Made by a program: the position numbers and the translations under genes. The notes under the pieces were generated by a model. The model was given only the letters and a program-made list of their open reading frames with translations. It had not been told where the DNA came from and made no database searches. This document shows positions 4,386-7,067 of a DNA stretch of 7,067 nucleotides, one piece after another. Source of the stretch: Acidobacteriota bacterium (GTDB taxonomy: Bacteria; Acidobacteriota; Vicinamibacteria; Vicinamibacterales; 2-12-FULL-66-21); contig JABFWM010000279.1 of NCBI GenBank assembly GCA_013362195.1, positions 1 to 7,067 of the forward strand, written 5' to 3'. The first letter of the stretch is position 1; each line of letters begins with the position of its first letter.

Positions 4386-7067
4386 CTAGAAGGTGAACTT
4401 CACCCCGAAGCGTGCCTGCAGCGGCAACTGGAACCCGTTCGCCATGAGGAACCGCGGGTCCTTGGTCACGCCCTGCTGCTGCGCCAGCTGATCGAAGTTC
4501 ATGCCCTTGGCGTAGAACTCCGCCTGATCGAACGTGATGCCGTCGAACTGCTGATACGTGATCGACGTGTTCTGCGTCGAGCGCCGATCGAACAGGTTCA
4601 GCACGTTGAACTGCAGTTCGATCGCCTGGCGGCCCTGCAGCCGGAACGAGTGCTGGACGAACAGATCCGTCTGGACGTACGGATCCATGCGGCCGTCACT
4701 GCCGCGGCCCAGGTACTGGACCGGGTAGTTGCTGGTCGGCAGGACGCCCATCTCGCGCGTGATCGGAATGCCGCTCTGGATGTACTCGTTCGCGCCGACC
4801 GTCGTGCCGAACTTGAACGTGTAGATCGCGTTCAGCTTGATCTGATGCGGACGATCGGTCGGCAGCACGCCGTACGCCGGCCTGGCGTCCTGAGTGAACA
4901 TCATCAGCGGGAAGTCGAACTGGCGGCCGACGTTCGGGCTCGAGCGGCCGTTCTCGTCCGACTGCGACAGGCCCGTGTAGTTGCCCCACAGGCGGCTCCA
5001 CAGGTAGGTCGCGCGGAAGAACCAGTTGTTCGCATAGCGCTTGTCGAACGCGAACTCGATGCCGTCGTACTTGCGCTTCGGCAGGGGCAGGGGCACATTC
5101 GGGTTCACGAACGCCAGCTTGGTAATCCCCTCGCCCGGGTTCGCGATGACATAGCCCTCGTCGCCTTCCGGCGTGAGGTAACCGGTGTCGTCGATGGCGC
5201 GATCCAGCTGCTTGTGGACGTAGCGAGCGCTGATCGCCATGACGTTATTCAGCTGGTGCTCGAGGCCCGCCGAGGCTTCCTGCGAGCGCATCGGCTTGAG
5301 GTTCGGCTCGATGTCGACGCCCGGCGTCACCGACGGGAGACGGAAGTTGGTCGAGCGGATGAACGTGCCCGAGCAGGCGGGCGGGCAGTTCGGCCCGGAG
5401 TCGAGCGAACGCCAATCCGGCGTGTCGAGCGTGTAGTAGTACTCGATCCACTTCTGGCCGCCGAAGGAGCCCTGCGGCAGTTCCAGCTTGAAGATGTCGT
5501 AGAACACGCCCCAGGAGCCGTATGCCTTCCAGAGGCCGTCGCCCTTCAGGTCGTACGACAGACCGAGGCGCGGAGCGAACTTGTCCTTGAATCCGAATTC
5601 AATCGGATACTGCGGGACGCCCGCTTCATCGGTGAACGACGGTACTTTCTCGTTTTCAGTACGAATGCCGGCATTGACCGTCAGCCGGTTATTGAACGTC
5701 CAGTTGTCCTGGACGAACAACCCGACGATGTCGGATTTCACGTTGCCCTGTGTAATGAAGCCCTGGTTCGGCGCCACCGCGTTGCTGCGCACCGAGTAGT
5801 ACCCGAACGGGCCCTGCTGGCCCGAGAGCGCCCTTCCCCAGCGGATCGTCACACGGTGCCCGGTCTCGCCGCTGAGGATGTCCTCGGCGCGGTTGTCGAA
5901 CTGGACGCCGCCCTTGAGTTGATGATCGCCCGCGAAGTGGCCGAACCACGTGGCGTCAGCCTGATAGAACGCGCGCGTCTGCTGGTCGCGGGTGACCGCG
6001 TTGTTGCCGCCGGCCGGCATGTTCGCGAAGCCGGAGGCACGCTCCAGATCGGCCGGCACGCCGGGCAGCCCGATGTTCGTGCTGTTCGAGAAGGCGATCC
6101 GCGAGGCGATCGGCACGTTGAAATCGTGCGTGTCCTGGAGGAAGTAGCCGGCGCGGAACCCGAAGAACAGCCGCGGACTGACGACGTAGTCGAGCAGGCC
6201 GGACAGCGTCCAGTTCGGGTTCTTGGTGCCTTTCGTGTAGTTGACGCCCGCCGGGTCGGTGCCGCTCAACGAGGGCAGCAGCCCTTCCGTCCTGCTCCAG
6301 CTGTTGTTGTACGAGATCCGCGTGCTCAGCTTGTCGCTGAGCTGTGCGGTCTGGTTCGCCGAGAAGTTCTGGATGCGCTGCGTCTGCTTCTGCGTGGTGG
6401 GCGTCGCGGTTGCCAGGCCCGATGTGCCGGCGTCCACCGTCCGCTCCGTCTTGAGCAGGGTCGGCAGGTAGCCCGCCCAGAACCACGCGCGGTTCGCGAG
6501 CAGCGGACCACCGATCGAGCCGCCCGGTTCGTTGCGATTGACCGTGTCCTTCGGGTACGTCCAGTACTGCGCGCGGCTCGAATCCAGCGGATCCAGCCGG
6601 AGCGACTTGTTCGACTGGCCTGCCAGCCGGCTGCCTTCGAAGTAGTACAGGCCGTTGCCGCTGAAGTTGTTCGTGCCGCTCTTCGTGATCACGTTGATGA
6701 CGCCGCCGGTCGATCCGCCGAATTCCGCGGGATAGCCGCTCGACTTCACCTGCACTTCGTCCACGAAATCCGAGATGAGCCGCTTGCCGTTCGTCCCGAG
6801 CACCAGGACGGTCGTTTCCGTGCCGTCGATGACATAGCGGTTCTCCGACGCGCTTGCGCCGTCGATCATGATGCCGCCGGACTTCGCCTCGTTGTTGGCG
6901 CCGGGCGCCTGCGTCACGAGGGTGGAGAAGTCGCGGCCGTGCGGGAGCAGATTGACCTGCTCGGCGCGGATGTTCGTGGCGCGCGAGCTCGTTTTCACGT
7001 CGACGAGCGGCGATTCCGCCGTGACCTGCACGGTTTCACTGACGCCCTGGACCGACAACGAGAAATC
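4386..7067 (-). CDS. Oar-like TonB-dependent outer-membrane receptor, partial (N-terminus beyond the window)
   Basis: This is an outer-membrane, TonB-gated beta-barrel that would take up (or, in some Oar relatives, help export) an unidentified ligand. About 893 C-terminal residues are visible and the frame is open to the right edge. The TTG at 7058 is internal, because the codons before it (Asp-Phe-Ser) continue a family-typical strand leading to SETVQVTAESPLVDV. The plug domain covers visible residues ~23-133, with YVIDGTE, VDEVQVKSSGYPAEFGG and GGVINVITKSGTN. The Oar-type NEPGGSIGGPL follows at ~179-189, and the remainder is aromatic-rich alternating barrel strands. It ends in GVKFTF, with the terminal Phe expected of a BAM-inserted barrel. 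The missing N-terminus would normally hold a signal peptide and a CarboxypepD-regulatory-like domain, as in receptors of ~1000 residues. No ligand-specific motif is seen. It is followed by a strong terminator and then by the TPR gene. Confidence 0.92.
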   Translation of the reverse strand, partial: DFSLSVQGVSETVQVTAESPLVDVKTSSRATNIRAEQVNLLPHGRDFSTLVTQAPGANNEAKSGGIMIDGASASENRYVIDGTETTVLVLGTNGKRLISDFVDEVQVKSSGYPAEFGGSTGGVINVITKSGTNNFSGNGLYYFEGSRLAGQSNKSLRLDPLDSSRAQYWTYPKDTVNRNEPGGSIGGPLLANRAWFWAGYLPTLLKTERTVDAGTSGLATATPTTQKQTQRIQNFSANQTAQLSDKLSTRISYNNSWSRTEGLLPSLSGTDPAGVNYTKGTKNPNWTLSGLLDYVVSPRLFFGFRAGYFLQDTHDFNVPIASRIAFSNSTNIGLPGVPADLERASGFANMPAGGNNAVTRDQQTRAFYQADATWFGHFAGDHQLKGGVQFDNRAEDILSGETGHRVTIRWGRALSGQQGPFGYYSVRSNAVAPNQGFITQGNVKSDIVGLFVQDNWTFNNRLTVNAGIRTENEKVPSFTDEAGVPQYPIEFGFKDKFAPRLGLSYDLKGDGLWKAYGSWGVFYDIFKLELPQGSFGGQKWIEYYYTLDTPDWRSLDSGPNCPPACSGTFIRSTNFRLPSVTPGVDIEPNLKPMRSQEASAGLEHQLNNVMAISARYVHKQLDRAIDDTGYLTPEGDEGYVIANPGEGITKLAFVNPNVPLPLPKRKYDGIEFAFDKRYANNWFFRATYLWSRLWGNYTGLSQSDENGRSSPNVGRQFDFPLMMFTQDARPAYGVLPTDRPHQIKLNAIYTFKFGTTVGANEYIQSGIPITREMGVLPTSNYPVQYLGRGSDGRMDPYVQTDLFVQHSFRLQGRQAIELQFNVLNLFDRRSTQNTSITYQQFDGITFDQAEFYAKGMNFDQLAQQQGVTKDPRFLMANGFQLPLQARFGVKFTF

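Noticed and set aside
7056..7058. TTG as start codon of the TonB-dependent receptor.
   Set aside because: The frame continues to the window edge with family-like sequence, and the signal peptide and N-terminal domain expected for such receptors are missing downstream of it.

Overview
The window is GC-rich and densely coding. It looks like a fragment of an Acidobacteriota genome, possibly from the Vicinamibacteria. That placement is inferred from an Oar-type TonB-dependent receptor next to a secreted TPR protein, together with strong GC bias at third codon positions; no marker gene confirms it. No RNA gene, insertion sequence or CRISPR array was seen, and no stretch over 300 bases lacks a gene.

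Layout. (1) Positions 1-994, + strand: the 3' two thirds of an aldehyde dehydrogenase gene whose frame is broken by one TAG codon at 92-94. The reading frame on both sides is clearly the same protein, and catalytic residue spacing is intact across the stop. (2) Positions 995-1089: a short intergenic region with a terminator-like hairpin after the dehydrogenase, overlapped by a candidate extended -10 promoter for the next gene. (3) Positions 1090-3534, + strand: a complete membrane-bound hybrid sensor histidine kinase (multi-TM sensor, PAS, HisKA, HATPase, receiver), most likely starting at TTG. (4) Positions 3539-4306, - strand: a secreted TPR protein of 255 aa, converging on the kinase with only 4 bases between the stop codons. 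(5) Positions 4321-4361, - strand: a strong intrinsic terminator. (6) Positions 4386-7067, - strand: the C-terminal ~893 residues of an Oar-like TonB-dependent outer-membrane receptor, whose start lies beyond the right edge.

How the genes relate. The receptor and the TPR gene are co-directional and would form an envelope pair: an outer-membrane gated channel plus a periplasmic TPR partner. The terminator between them leaves almost no room for a separate TPR promoter, so the TPR gene may depend on read-through. The kinase has no separate response regulator beside it in this window; it carries its own receiver, with an unusual Glu-Asn in place of the usual acidic pair. Nothing in the sequence ties the kinase to the receptor or to the dehydrogenase beyond proximity.

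I found no clear-cut new defence, mobile or RNA system. The points most worth checking are the nonsense codon in the dehydrogenase, the terminator between receptor and TPR gene, and the atypical receiver and uncharacterised membrane sensor of the kinase.
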